Source: Peptoniphilus senegalensis JC140
Lineage (GTDB): Bacteria; Bacillota; Clostridia; Tissierellales; Peptoniphilaceae
DNA: 64,000 nucleotides
Assembly: GCF_000321025.1 (NCBI RefSeq)
Contig: NZ_HE610717.1
Location: 99,010-163,009, forward strand
Direction of reading: 5' to 3'
In this document: piece by piece, positions 10,851-19,984 of the stretch
How positions within the stretch are numbered: position 1 is the first letter of the stretch
Layout of the letters: the number at the start of each line of letters is the position of its first letter
The notes under the pieces: model-generated
What the model saw: the letters and a program-made list of their open reading frames with translations, nothing else
Told to the model about the DNA's origin: nothing
The model's database searches: none
Made by a program: the position numbers and the translations under genes

Positions 10851-10883
10851 TAGTTTAATGAAAAATTTTTCGAGGTAAAAAAA

Positions 10884-13800
10884 TTGGAAGAACAAGTTAA
10901 ATTAATAGACAATGTCAACAACACTTTAAAAGAAGATTTAAAGAATCAAATAAAAAAATCAAGTAAAATTTCAATAGCAGCAGCGAGTTTTTCTATCTAT
11001 GCCTTTGATCAGATTAAAGAAGAATTAAAAAATATAGATGAACTAAGATTCATATTTACATCACCAATTTTTATAAAGGAAAAATCAAAGAAAGAAAAAA
11101 AGCAATTTGATATTTTTACAAAAGAACGCGAGAACAGTCTCTATGGAACAGAGTTTGAAGTAAAACTTAGAAATGAAATGACACAAAAATCCATAGCTAA
11201 AGAATGTGCTGACTGGATAAGAGAAAAAGTTACCTTTAAATCAAATATATCAAACGAAAATATGATGGGATTTATAAATGTGGATGATAAGTCTTATTCT
11301 CCAATTGCCAATTTCACAACGGTGGATTTGGGATGCGAGAGAGGTAACAATGCCTACTACTTGATTCAAAAAACATCAAAGCCTTTTAGTGAATATTATT
11401 TAAATTTATTTGATGAACTTTGGGATGACAAAGAAAAGCTTCAAGATGTTACAGAAGAAATATTAGAGAATATAACAAATGTCTACAATGAAAATTCGCC
11501 AGAATATTTATATTTTGTCACTCTTTATAATATTTTTAATGAATTTTTAGAAGATATATCAGAAGATGAACTTCCAAATGAATCAACGGGATTTAAAAAT
11601 AGTAAAATTTGGAATATGCTCTTCAACTTTCAAGAAGATGCAGCACTAGCAATTATAAATAAACTAGAAAAGTATAATGGATGCATTTTAGCAGATTCAG
11701 TAGGTCTTGGTAAAACCTTTACAGCGCTAGCTGTAATAAAATATTATGAAAACAGAAATAAATCAGTTTTAGTTTTATGTCCTAAAAAATTATCAGAAAA
11801 CTGGAATATATATAAAGGAAACTACATCAACAATCCCATAGCTGAAGACAGAATGAGGTATGATGTATTATTTCACACTGATTTAAGTAGAGATAGGGGT
11901 CAGTCCAATGGATTAGACTTAGATAGAATAAATTGGGGAAATTATGACTTAGTAGTAATAGATGAGTCCCATAATTTTAGAAATGGTGGCAAAATATCAG
12001 AAGATGACGAAAAAGAAAATAGATACTCCAAGCTACTAAATAAAGTTATAAGAAGAGGTGTCAAGACAAAAGTTTTGATGCTATCAGCAACACCAGTAAA
12101 CAATAGATTTAAGGACTTGAAAAATCAGTTGGCATTATCTTATGAGGGCAATAGCGATTTATTAAGTAGCAAATTAAAAACAAGTAAAAGCATAGAAGAT
12201 ATATTTAAACAGTCCCAAAGAGCATTTAATACTTGGAGTAAACTATCTGCTGACGAGAGAACAACAACAAGATTATTAAATTCATTAGAATATGACTTTT
12301 TTGAACTCCTAGACAGCGTAACTATAGCGAGATCAAGAAAGCACATTCAAAAATATTACGATACCAAAGATATAGGGAGCTTTCCAAAGAGAAATATTCC
12401 TATTTCAAAAAGACCTGGGCTTACAGACTTAAAAAGCACAGTTAATTATAAAGACATAGCTGAAGTTTTAAGTTCTCTCAACCTAGCAATATATACGCCA
12501 TCAGACTTTATACAAGAAAGTAAACTTTTTAAATACACAGAAAAATATGACTCCAACCATGTCAGTGGAGGGCTTACACAATCTGGAAGAGAAAAAGGAA
12601 TTAGAAGACTAATGGCTATTAACCTCATGAAGAGATTAGAGAGCTCTGTCAATTCCTTTAACTTGACATTAAAAAGAATAAACGAACTAATCACTGATAC
12701 AATTCAAAAAATTGATGACTTCGAAGAAAATAGGAAGAATGAAGTCCTAGCCATGGAAGATTTTTCTAATATAGATCTTGATGGGGATGACATGGATGAT
12801 GATGACTTTGTAATAGGTCGCAAGGTCCAAATAAATATTGAAGACATGGATTATCTTTCATGGAGATACAACTTATCCAAGGATAAAGAATACCTAGACC
12901 TATTAATTTCCATGGTAGATGACATAAAACCAGACCACGACATAAAATTACAAACTTTATTTGAAATTATAGACGAAAAACAAGAATGTCCAATAAATGA
13001 AGGAAATAAAAAAATATTAATCTTTACTGCCTTTGCAGACACAGCAGAATATATCTATGAGAATGTATCAAAGTATGTTAAATCAAAATATAATTTAGAG
13101 ACAGCTCTAGTGACAGGCTCAACTGATGGAAAGACAACAATAAAGTCTGTGAGGACAGACTTAAATACAGTACTGACACTTTTCTCACCAATATCCAAGG
13201 GAAAGGATTTATTGTTCCCAGATAGAAAAGTAGAAATAGATATATTAGTAGCCACAGACTGCATATCAGAAGGTCAAAATCTACAGGATTGCGACTACCT
13301 AATAAATTATGACATACACTGGAATCCAGTGAGAATAATACAAAGATTTGGAAGAATAGACAGAATAGGCTCAAAGAACAAAGAAATTCAATTAGTAAAC
13401 TTCTGGCCCGATGTAGACCTAGATGAATATATAAACTTAAAGGGAAGAGTGGAAGGAAGGATGAAAGTTGTCAATCTAAGTTCTACAGGCGACGACAATG
13501 TCCTTACACCAGAGGAAGAAGTAGAGCTAGAGTACAGGAAAAAGCAACTAAAAAAACTTCAAGAAGAAGTAGTTGACCTGGAAGATATGAATACAGGCGT
13601 AAACATAATGGACTTAGGACTAAATGAATTTAGACTAGACTTATTAAATTATGTGAAAAATCATCCAGAAGTAGAAGATGCACCTAAGGGAATGAATGCA
13701 ATAGTAAAATCCACAGAAGAATTGCCGCCAGGAGTAATATTTATACTTAGAAACATAAGGTCAAGCGTAAATATAAATAACCAAAATAGACTCCATCCCT

Positions 13801-14132
13801 TTTACATGATTTATATAAGTGAAGAAGGCGAAGTCCTCATAAATCATTTGCAATCAAAGCACATACTAGACACCTTTAGATTACTCTGCAAGGACAAATT
13901 AGAAGCAGATAAAGAACTTTGCAAGGCCTTTAACAAAGAGACAAGGAACGGAAAAAACATGTCAGAATATTCTGCTCTCTTAGAAGAAGCAATATCTTCC
14001 ATAATAGAAGTTAAAGATGAAGACGAAATAGACAGCTTTATATCAGGTAAAGAAATTAGCTTTTTTGATGAAAAAATAGAAGGACTCGATGACTTTGAGT
14101 TAATAAGTTTTTTAGTAATAAAGGACCATTAA
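10884..14132 (+). CDS. PLD-like/SNF2 superfamily 2 helicase of a type III restriction cluster
   Basis: A 1082-residue protein. The N-terminal 170 residues resemble a phospholipase-D-like nuclease module (KISIAAASFSIYAF; then SPIANFTTVDLG in place of the usual GSSNxT), but the HxK motif appears degenerate. A SNF2-type helicase follows: Walker A SVGLGKT (K277), Walker B DESH (360-363), motif III LMLSATPVNNR, and motif VI RIIQRFGRIDRIGS (Q820). The start is TTG with a GAGG site 8 bases before it; no ATG fits better. It is the first gene of a four-gene rightward unit, one base from the DUF4391 gene. Helicases of this form travel with DUF4391, Mod and Res; the likely role is DNA translocation or remodelling in phage defence, which is inferred. 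Confidence 0.85.
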   Translation: MEEQVKLIDNVNNTLKEDLKNQIKKSSKISIAAASFSIYAFDQIKEELKNIDELRFIFTSPIFIKEKSKKEKKQFDIFTKERENSLYGTEFEVKLRNEMTQKSIAKECADWIREKVTFKSNISNENMMGFINVDDKSYSPIANFTTVDLGCERGNNAYYLIQKTSKPFSEYYLNLFDELWDDKEKLQDVTEEILENITNVYNENSPEYLYFVTLYNIFNEFLEDISEDELPNESTGFKNSKIWNMLFNFQEDAALAIINKLEKYNGCILADSVGLGKTFTALAVIKYYENRNKSVLVLCPKKLSENWNIYKGNYINNPIAEDRMRYDVLFHTDLSRDRGQSNGLDLDRINWGNYDLVVIDESHNFRNGGKISEDDEKENRYSKLLNKVIRRGVKTKVLMLSATPVNNRFKDLKNQLALSYEGNSDLLSSKLKTSKSIEDIFKQSQRAFNTWSKLSADERTTTRLLNSLEYDFFELLDSVTIARSRKHIQKYYDTKDIGSFPKRNIPISKRPGLTDLKSTVNYKDIAEVLSSLNLAIYTPSDFIQESKLFKYTEKYDSNHVSGGLTQSGREKGIRRLMAINLMKRLESSVNSFNLTLKRINELITDTIQKIDDFEENRKNEVLAMEDFSNIDLDGDDMDDDDFVIGRKVQINIEDMDYLSWRYNLSKDKEYLDLLISMVDDIKPDHDIKLQTLFEIIDEKQECPINEGNKKILIFTAFADTAEYIYENVSKYVKSKYNLETALVTGSTDGKTTIKSVRTDLNTVLTLFSPISKGKDLLFPDRKVEIDILVATDCISEGQNLQDCDYLINYDIHWNPVRIIQRFGRIDRIGSKNKEIQLVNFWPDVDLDEYINLKGRVEGRMKVVNLSSTGDDNVLTPEEEVELEYRKKQLKKLQEEVVDLEDMNTGVNIMDLGLNEFRLDLLNYVKNHPEVEDAPKGMNAIVKSTEELPPGVIFILRNIRSSVNINNQNRLHPFYMIYISEEGEVLINHLQSKHILDTFRLLCKDKLEADKELCKAFNKETRNGKNMSEYSALLEEAISSIIEVKDEDEIDSFISGKEISFFDEKIEGLDDFELISFLVIKDH

Positions 14133-14133
14133 A

Positions 14134-14751
14134 ATGTTTAATTTACCAGAAGCAACAGAAATAAGAAAAAATATTTTTAAAAATAAAATATATAATAAAT
14201 ATAAAGAAGAATTAAGTGGCAACAAAAAAGAAAAATTCGACAGGGAAATATCAAAAATAATAATTACAAATGAGATTTCAGAAAAGACCATTAAAATTCC
14301 AAAGACAGAAGAAATTTCATCAATTTTTATAATAAAGATAGACTTAAAAACAAGGGACTACACAGAATCAAACATAGTCCTAATAACAAGGCTTTTTGGT
14401 CAAAACATACTTTACATTTTAAATTACAAGGACCAATACAAGCTTGCCATATTTAAAGATAAACTGATCACAAGCCAGTGGAAGAAGGAAGAAGAAATAG
14501 ACCTAAGGCTGCAGGGACTTAACCTGTCAAGCATTTGGGATAACTTAGTAATACAAGTTGGAGATATAAAAGTAGAAGAGGGCAAGACCCTAGAAGAGCA
14601 AATAGAAATAGACGAGAGAAGGGAAAAATTAGAAAAATTAATATTAAAGACAAAAAAGAAAATGGCAAGAGAAATTCAAGCAAAGAAGAAACACGAACTA
14701 TTTAAAGAGTTGAAAAAATATAAAGAGGAGCTAGAGAAGTACAATGGATAA
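14134..14751 (+). CDS. DUF4391-type protein
   Basis: A 205-residue soluble protein. The N-terminal half is a mixed alpha/beta region with PKTEEISSIFIIKIDL and LYILNYKDQYKLAIFKD; the last 60 residues are a charged coiled coil rich in K and E. I recognise it as DUF4391, a family found between an SNF2 helicase and a type III Mod gene. No catalytic motif is evident; it may bridge the helicase and the methyltransferase. It starts one base after the helicase stop and overlaps the mod start by eight bases (14744-14751), so the four genes are translationally coupled. Confidence 0.7.
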   Translation: MFNLPEATEIRKNIFKNKIYNKYKEELSGNKKEKFDREISKIIITNEISEKTIKIPKTEEISSIFIIKIDLKTRDYTESNIVLITRLFGQNILYILNYKDQYKLAIFKDKLITSQWKKEEEIDLRLQGLNLSSIWDNLVIQVGDIKVEEGKTLEEQIEIDERREKLEKLILKTKKKMAREIQAKKKHELFKELKKYKEELEKYNG

Positions 14752-16607
14752 GCTAAATATGCAGACAAAAAATTTGGCAAATGAAAAATTTGAAATTTTA
14801 AAGGAACTTTTTCCAAACGCCATTACTGAAAGTATTAATGATGATGGAGAGCTTGTTAGAGCAGTAGACAAAGATGCTCTAGAGCTTGAAATATCAACAA
14901 ATGTAGTGGGGGGGGGGTATAGAGAGATACCAATTTACATGGCCTGAAAAGAGAAAGGCAATCCTAAATGCCAATGCGCCAATATCAAAAACCCTAAGAC
15001 CATGTAGAGAAGAAAGCCTAAACTTTGATGAGACAGAAAACTTATACATCGAAGGCGACAACCTAGAAGTTCTAAAGCTTTTGCAAGAAACTTATCTAGG
15101 TAAAGTAAAAATGATTTATATAGATCCACCTTATAATACGGGCAGTGACTTCGTCTACAATGATGATTTTAAAGAATCAACTGAAGAATATTTAGAGAAC
15201 AGTGGGCAGTTTGATGAAGAGGGAAATAGGTTAGAGAAAAATTTAGAATCAAATGGTCGCTTTCACACAGATTGGCTCAATATGATTTACCCAAGACTTA
15301 AACTTGCAAGAAACTTATTATCTGATGATGGAGTTATTTTTATTTCTATTGATGACAATGAACAAGAAAATTTAAAAAAAGTTTGTGATGAAGTTTTTGG
15401 TGAGTCAAATTTCGTAGCATCGTTCATTTGGCAAAAAACTTTCAGCCCTAAAAATAATAATAAATTTGTATCTGAGGATCATGATTTTATTATCTGCTAT
15501 ACAAAAAATAAAATGATTTTAAAAGAGCTTAATAAATTACAACGAAAAGATGAAAATAATAAAGCTTATAAATTTAATGATAACGATGGAAAGGGATTAT
15601 ATACTTTAAGCGATTTAACTATAGGAGAAAAAAAGGGTTATGATATTCACTGGAATGGAAAAATATACAAAGAACCACCGACAAGAGGGTGGGCATTTAA
15701 TGAGAAAAGGATGTATGAGCTAATAAAAGAAGGAAGAGTTTATCTACCAGAAGAAGAAAACAAAAGGCCGAGATATAAGAGATATCTTTCAGAAGTTCCT
15801 GGAATAATATCAAAGACTATTTTACCATATGACTTAGTCGGACATACGCAATCATCTAAGCAAGCTTTGGATAATTTGATTGGTATTAACATATTTGATT
15901 ATCCAAAGCCTATTGAATTAGTAAAATATTTTGAACTTATTGCATCAAATAAAGATTCATTAATTTTAGATTTTTTCTCTGGTTCCGCAACAACAGCTCA
16001 TGCTGTTATGCAACTTAATGCTGAAGATGGTGGCAGTAGAAAATTTATTATGGTGCAACTTCCTGAAGAGACTGATGAAAAATCTGAAGCCTACAAGGCT
16101 GGTTACAAGAATATTTGTGAAATAGGCAAGGAAAGAATTCGCCGAGCAGGCAAAAAAATCTTGGAGGACAACAAGGACAAGGAAGGCATAGAAAATTTAG
16201 ATATTGGCTTTAGAGTTTTAAAGACTGATACTTCTAATATGAAGGATGTTTATTATAAACCAGGAGAGCTAAATCAAAACTTTCTAGATACTTTAACAGA
16301 TAATATTAAGGAAGACAGAAAGGGCGAAGACCTCTTATTCCAAGTCATGTTAGACCTTGGCATTCCTCTTTCCTCAAAAATAGAGACTGAAGATATTGAT
16401 GGCAAAGAAATTTTTATTGTAGATGATGGCTACTTAATTGCTAGCTTTGACAGGGATATTGACGATTCTATAGTGACAAAAATTGCAAAGAGAGAACCTG
16501 CCTTTGCTGTTTTTAGGGACTCATCAATGAAGAGCGACTCTGCCCTTAACAATTTTGACCAAATTTTTGAAAGATTAAGTCCTGAAACTACTAGAAGGGT
16601 GATTTAG
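14744..16607 (+). CDS. mod: Type III R-M methyltransferase Mod, phase-variable and OFF as sequenced
   Basis: An adenine-specific methyltransferase of the beta (type III) class. The first frame (14744-14947) encodes only 67 residues because a G10 tract (14908-14917) puts it out of frame. With nine or twelve Gs the frame continues as GGGIERYQFTWPEKRKAI, the expected Mod N-terminus, and runs to 16607: about 620 aa. Motif IV DPPYNTGS is at about residue 127 of the restored protein, the target-recognition region spans roughly 200-400, and the AdoMet motif FSGSATTAHA is at about 411. An internal ATG at 15081 could give a 508-aa fragment with both motifs but no N-terminus, and no clear ribosome site supports it. 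Mod sets specificity for Res, so loss of Mod should silence both methylation and cutting. It overlaps DUF4391 by eight bases and Res follows one base after its stop. Confidence 0.85.
14908..14917 (+). repeat. Poly-G tract (G10), contingency switch in mod
   Basis: Ten consecutive Gs lie inside codons 55-58 of mod, in DNA where G runs longer than three are otherwise rare. Length arithmetic: n=9 or 12 is in frame, n=10 or 11 is out of frame. Poly-G tracts of this length are classic slipped-strand switches. Confidence 0.85.
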
Positions 16608-16608
16608 T

Positions 16609-19600
16609 ATGAAATTTAATTTTAGGATACAAGATTACCAAACTAGGGCTGTCGAATCTGTAGTAAATGTCTTTAAGGGACAGAGCAATTCCAGCGGCAT
16701 CAAGTATAGGATAGATCCAGGTAGAAAAAAAGTTACTAAAGACACTCAAAGAAAATTTGCCCTTGATAATAATCAAAAAGTTTTTGATGATGAAGTCATG
16801 GAATTAGGCTTTAAAAATAATGTACTTGAAATAGATAAGGTCCAAATTTTAAATAATATAAATACTATTCAGTTGTCCAATAATATTAGGACCTCAGATT
16901 CTCTTGTTGAGGGGCAAGGGGCTTGTTCTCTTGACATTGAAATGGAAACTGGAACGGGCAAGACTTATGTCTACATCAAGACCATGTATGAACTAAACAA
17001 AAACTATGGGTGGTCTAAATTTATAATCGTAGTTCCTTCCATTGCCATTCGCGAAGGTGTAAAGAAGTCATTTGAGATGACTGAAGAGCATTTTATGAAA
17101 ATATATGGTAAAAAGATAAGATACTTTATTTATGACAGCAAAAATTTAAATCAAATTGAGGCTTATTCTTCTGATGCTGGTATTAACGCTATGATAATAA
17201 ATACTCAAGCCTTTAATACCTTGAAGGAAGGTGCAAATAATAGTGTCGCTAGAATTATTTACAGCGAAAGAGATGATTTTAATTCTAGAAGACCTATTGA
17301 TGTAATAAAGGCAAATAATCCAATTTTAATTTTAGATGAGCCACAAAAAATGGGTGGAGCAGCTACACAAAATGCCTTAAAAAATTTTAACCCTCTTTTT
17401 TCTATTAACTACTCTGCAACTCATGCCAAGGAACACAATCTTGTCTATGCACTTGATGCAGTAGATGCCTTTAACGAAAGACTGGTTAAAAAAATTGAGG
17501 TCAAGGGCTTTCAAGTTAAAAACTTTAGGGGAACAGACAAGTATCTCTACTTAGATGAAATTATTTTGTCTAAAAAGGAAGCGCCCAAGGCGAGAATTGA
17601 GTTTGAAATCAATTATAATAAGTCAATTAATAGAGAGATGAGGATTTTATCTGTTGGTGACAATCTCTATGAAATTTCCAAGGGAATGGAACAGTACAAG
17701 GGCTTTTCTATTGCTGAAATTGACCCAATAGCTGGCTTAGTTAAGTTTACCAATGGTGAAGAAATAAAAAAAGGTGATGTCTCTGGTGATGTGTCTGAAA
17801 AGGACATGAGGCTTATTCAAATTAGAGAAACTATAAAATCCCACTTTGAAAAGGAAGAAGAATTATTTAACAAGGGCATCAAAACTCTTTCATTATTTTT
17901 CATAGATGAAGTTTCTAAGTACAGGCAATATGATGAAGATGGAGAAGAAGTCCTCGGCGAATATGGGAAGATATTTGAGAGAGAGTATAATTCTATTTTA
18001 AATGAATATATTACTCTCTTTGACACAGATTATGTTAAGTATTTAAAGTCTATTGATGTCAAGGATACCCACAAGGGATATTTTTCCATTGATAAACATG
18101 GTCGTGCTATAAATAGTAAAGAAAAGGGTACTGAAAAGATCTCTGATGATATTTCTGCCTATGATTTGATTTTAAAAAATAAGGAAAGACTCCTTAGCTT
18201 TGATGAACCAACGAGATTCATATTTTCTCACTCTGCCCTTCGTGAAGGTTGGGATAACCCAAATGTATTTCAAATTTGCACTTTGAAACATGGTAACAGT
18301 GCTACTATGAAGAGGCAAGAGGTTGGTCGTGGACTGCGCCTATGTGTAGATAAAAATGGTTATAGGATGGACACAAAAACTCTTGGAAGAGATGGGGTTC
18401 ACTCAATTAACAAGTTGACTGTTATTGCCAGTGAATCTTATAAGAATTTTGTAAGTGATTTGCAAAAAGAAACTAAGGAAAACTTGCATGACAGACCTAC
18501 TAGGGCAAATATTGATTACTTTACAGGCAAGATTATTGAAAAAGATGGTGAAAAACACAAACTTACGGCACAAGAAGCAAGTATATGTTATCAGTATCTT
18601 GTTAAAAATGATTATGTTTCCAATGATGGGGAAGACAAGATAACTGAAAAATATCATGTAGATTTAGAAAATAATAATCTAGCTCCAATGAATGAATTAT
18701 TAAAGCCAGTGGAAAAAGAAATTCATGCATTGATTCAAAGAGTATTTAATGACAGCGACTTAGATAAGATGATTGATGATGGTCATGAAACTAAGGTGTT
18801 AGATAATGATTTAAATGACAATTTTTATAAAAAGGAATTTCAAACTTTGTGGGGATATATAAACCACAAGTACTCTTATATTGTTTCCTTTGACAGCGAT
18901 GAATTGATAGAAAAGTCAATAAAATCAATTAATGAAAACTTATATGTTTCTCGACTTCAATATACAGCTTCAGTTTATGAACAAAAGGGCAATATAACAG
19001 TTCAAGAAGCTAAGGAAGGTTTTTTATTTAAAGCTGAAAAGACGCAAACTTTCAACTTAGATAGCTACGAGAAAAGCAATATTGAATATGATTTGGTTGG
19101 CAAAATTGCCGAGACAACAGTTTTAACTAGAAAGACAGTTGTTGAAATTTTAAAGGGAATTAAAGCCTTTAAATTTTTAATGTATAGAGAAAATCCTGAA
19201 GAGTTTATTAGCAAGGTTTCGAGATTAATTAAGGAACAAAAGGCTACAATGATTGTTGAGCATATTTCATATGATAAGACTGATGGAAAATATGATTCTT
19301 CTATTTTTACAGCAGAAAAGAATGGAACAATAGATAAGGCTTTTAAGGCAAAAAAACATATCAAGCCTTATGTATTTACTGATGGAAGTGCAGATAAATC
19401 TGTAGAGAAAAAATTTGCTGAAGACTTAGATGGAGCAGCTGAAGTTTGTGTCTATGCAAAACTTCCTAGAGGATTTTCAATACCAACTCCAGTTGGCAAT
19501 TATTCTCCTGACTGGGCAATTGCCTTTAATGCAGGTATGGTTAAGCACATTTTCTTCATTGCAGAGACTAAGGGAACGATGGAGAGTTTGCAACTAAGGC

Positions 19601-19722
19601 CAATTGAAAAGGCAAAGATATCTTGTGCAAAAAAACTATTTAATGAAATTTCAACTGAAGATGTAGTTTATCATGATGTTGATAGTTATCAAAGCTTATT
19701 GAATATAATGTCAACTTTATGA
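16609..19722 (+). CDS. res: Type III restriction enzyme Res subunit
   Basis: A 1037-residue DEAD/DEAH-like translocase-nuclease. Walker A is ETGTGKT (residues 113-119, K118), Walker B LDEPQK (D243), then the NYSATH motif, SALREGWDNP near 545 and motif VI QEVGRGLR (570-577). The C-terminus carries a PD-(D/E)xK-type nuclease: SPDW (D968), then ETKG (E986, K988). Length and order match type III Res proteins. It acts as a complex with Mod, cutting DNA after ATP-driven communication between two unmethylated sites. The gene starts one base after mod and ends the cluster. It is intact although mod is out of frame, as expected if the Mod state flips. Confidence 0.92.
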   Translation: MKFNFRIQDYQTRAVESVVNVFKGQSNSSGIKYRIDPGRKKVTKDTQRKFALDNNQKVFDDEVMELGFKNNVLEIDKVQILNNINTIQLSNNIRTSDSLVEGQGACSLDIEMETGTGKTYVYIKTMYELNKNYGWSKFIIVVPSIAIREGVKKSFEMTEEHFMKIYGKKIRYFIYDSKNLNQIEAYSSDAGINAMIINTQAFNTLKEGANNSVARIIYSERDDFNSRRPIDVIKANNPILILDEPQKMGGAATQNALKNFNPLFSINYSATHAKEHNLVYALDAVDAFNERLVKKIEVKGFQVKNFRGTDKYLYLDEIILSKKEAPKARIEFEINYNKSINREMRILSVGDNLYEISKGMEQYKGFSIAEIDPIAGLVKFTNGEEIKKGDVSGDVSEKDMRLIQIRETIKSHFEKEEELFNKGIKTLSLFFIDEVSKYRQYDEDGEEVLGEYGKIFEREYNSILNEYITLFDTDYVKYLKSIDVKDTHKGYFSIDKHGRAINSKEKGTEKISDDISAYDLILKNKERLLSFDEPTRFIFSHSALREGWDNPNVFQICTLKHGNSATMKRQEVGRGLRLCVDKNGYRMDTKTLGRDGVHSINKLTVIASESYKNFVSDLQKETKENLHDRPTRANIDYFTGKIIEKDGEKHKLTAQEASICYQYLVKNDYVSNDGEDKITEKYHVDLENNNLAPMNELLKPVEKEIHALIQRVFNDSDLDKMIDDGHETKVLDNDLNDNFYKKEFQTLWGYINHKYSYIVSFDSDELIEKSIKSINENLYVSRLQYTASVYEQKGNITVQEAKEGFLFKAEKTQTFNLDSYEKSNIEYDLVGKIAETTVLTRKTVVEILKGIKAFKFLMYRENPEEFISKVSRLIKEQKATMIVEHISYDKTDGKYDSSIFTAEKNGTIDKAFKAKKHIKPYVFTDGSADKSVEKKFAEDLDGAAEVCVYAKLPRGFSIPTPVGNYSPDWAIAFNAGMVKHIFFIAETKGTMESLQLRPIEKAKISCAKKLFNEISTEDVVYHDVDSYQSLLNIMSTL

Positions 19723-19763
19723 TTGAGAAAATTCTATTAAGTAGAGCTAATTATTATAGGACT

Positions 19764-19796
19764 AAACTCGGGCTTTATGCTCGGGTTTATTTTTTG
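19764..19796 (+). terminator. Terminator of the restriction cluster
   Basis: A 10-bp stem with two G-U pairs, AAACTCGGGC (19764-19773) with GCTCGGGTTT (19779-19788), is followed by a T-rich run. Confidence 0.8.
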
Positions 19797-19859
19797 TATT
19801 CTTTAGCATTAATAAACCACCAGCTATATTAGTTGGAGAAGATAGGCTTTAGCTTCAAG

Positions 19860-19917
19860 AAAAAAACCTCCCTTAGCTATATAATTACTGGCAGTAGCAT
19901 AAATAGAAAAGGGAGGT
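19860..19917 (-). terminator. Structured terminator of the CNNM/HlyC-family gene
   Basis: Read leftward, ACCTCCCTT (19917-19909) pairs with AAGGGAGGT (19874-19866) and is followed by a T run. The 34-base loop holds two nested stems, CTAT/ATAG and TACT/AGTA, giving a long branched-looking rod. It may be only a terminator; a decayed mobile element is the alternative. Confidence 0.55.
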
Positions 19918-19984
19918 ATCCAAAATGGATAAAAACATTTTATCACATAAATAAATCCAATAGTGACTTTAGAGAGTTTTTCTT

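Noticed and set aside
19918-19984. Remnant insertion sequence downstream of res
   Set aside because: No terminal repeats or transposase frame; the preceding hairpin is explained by a terminator.
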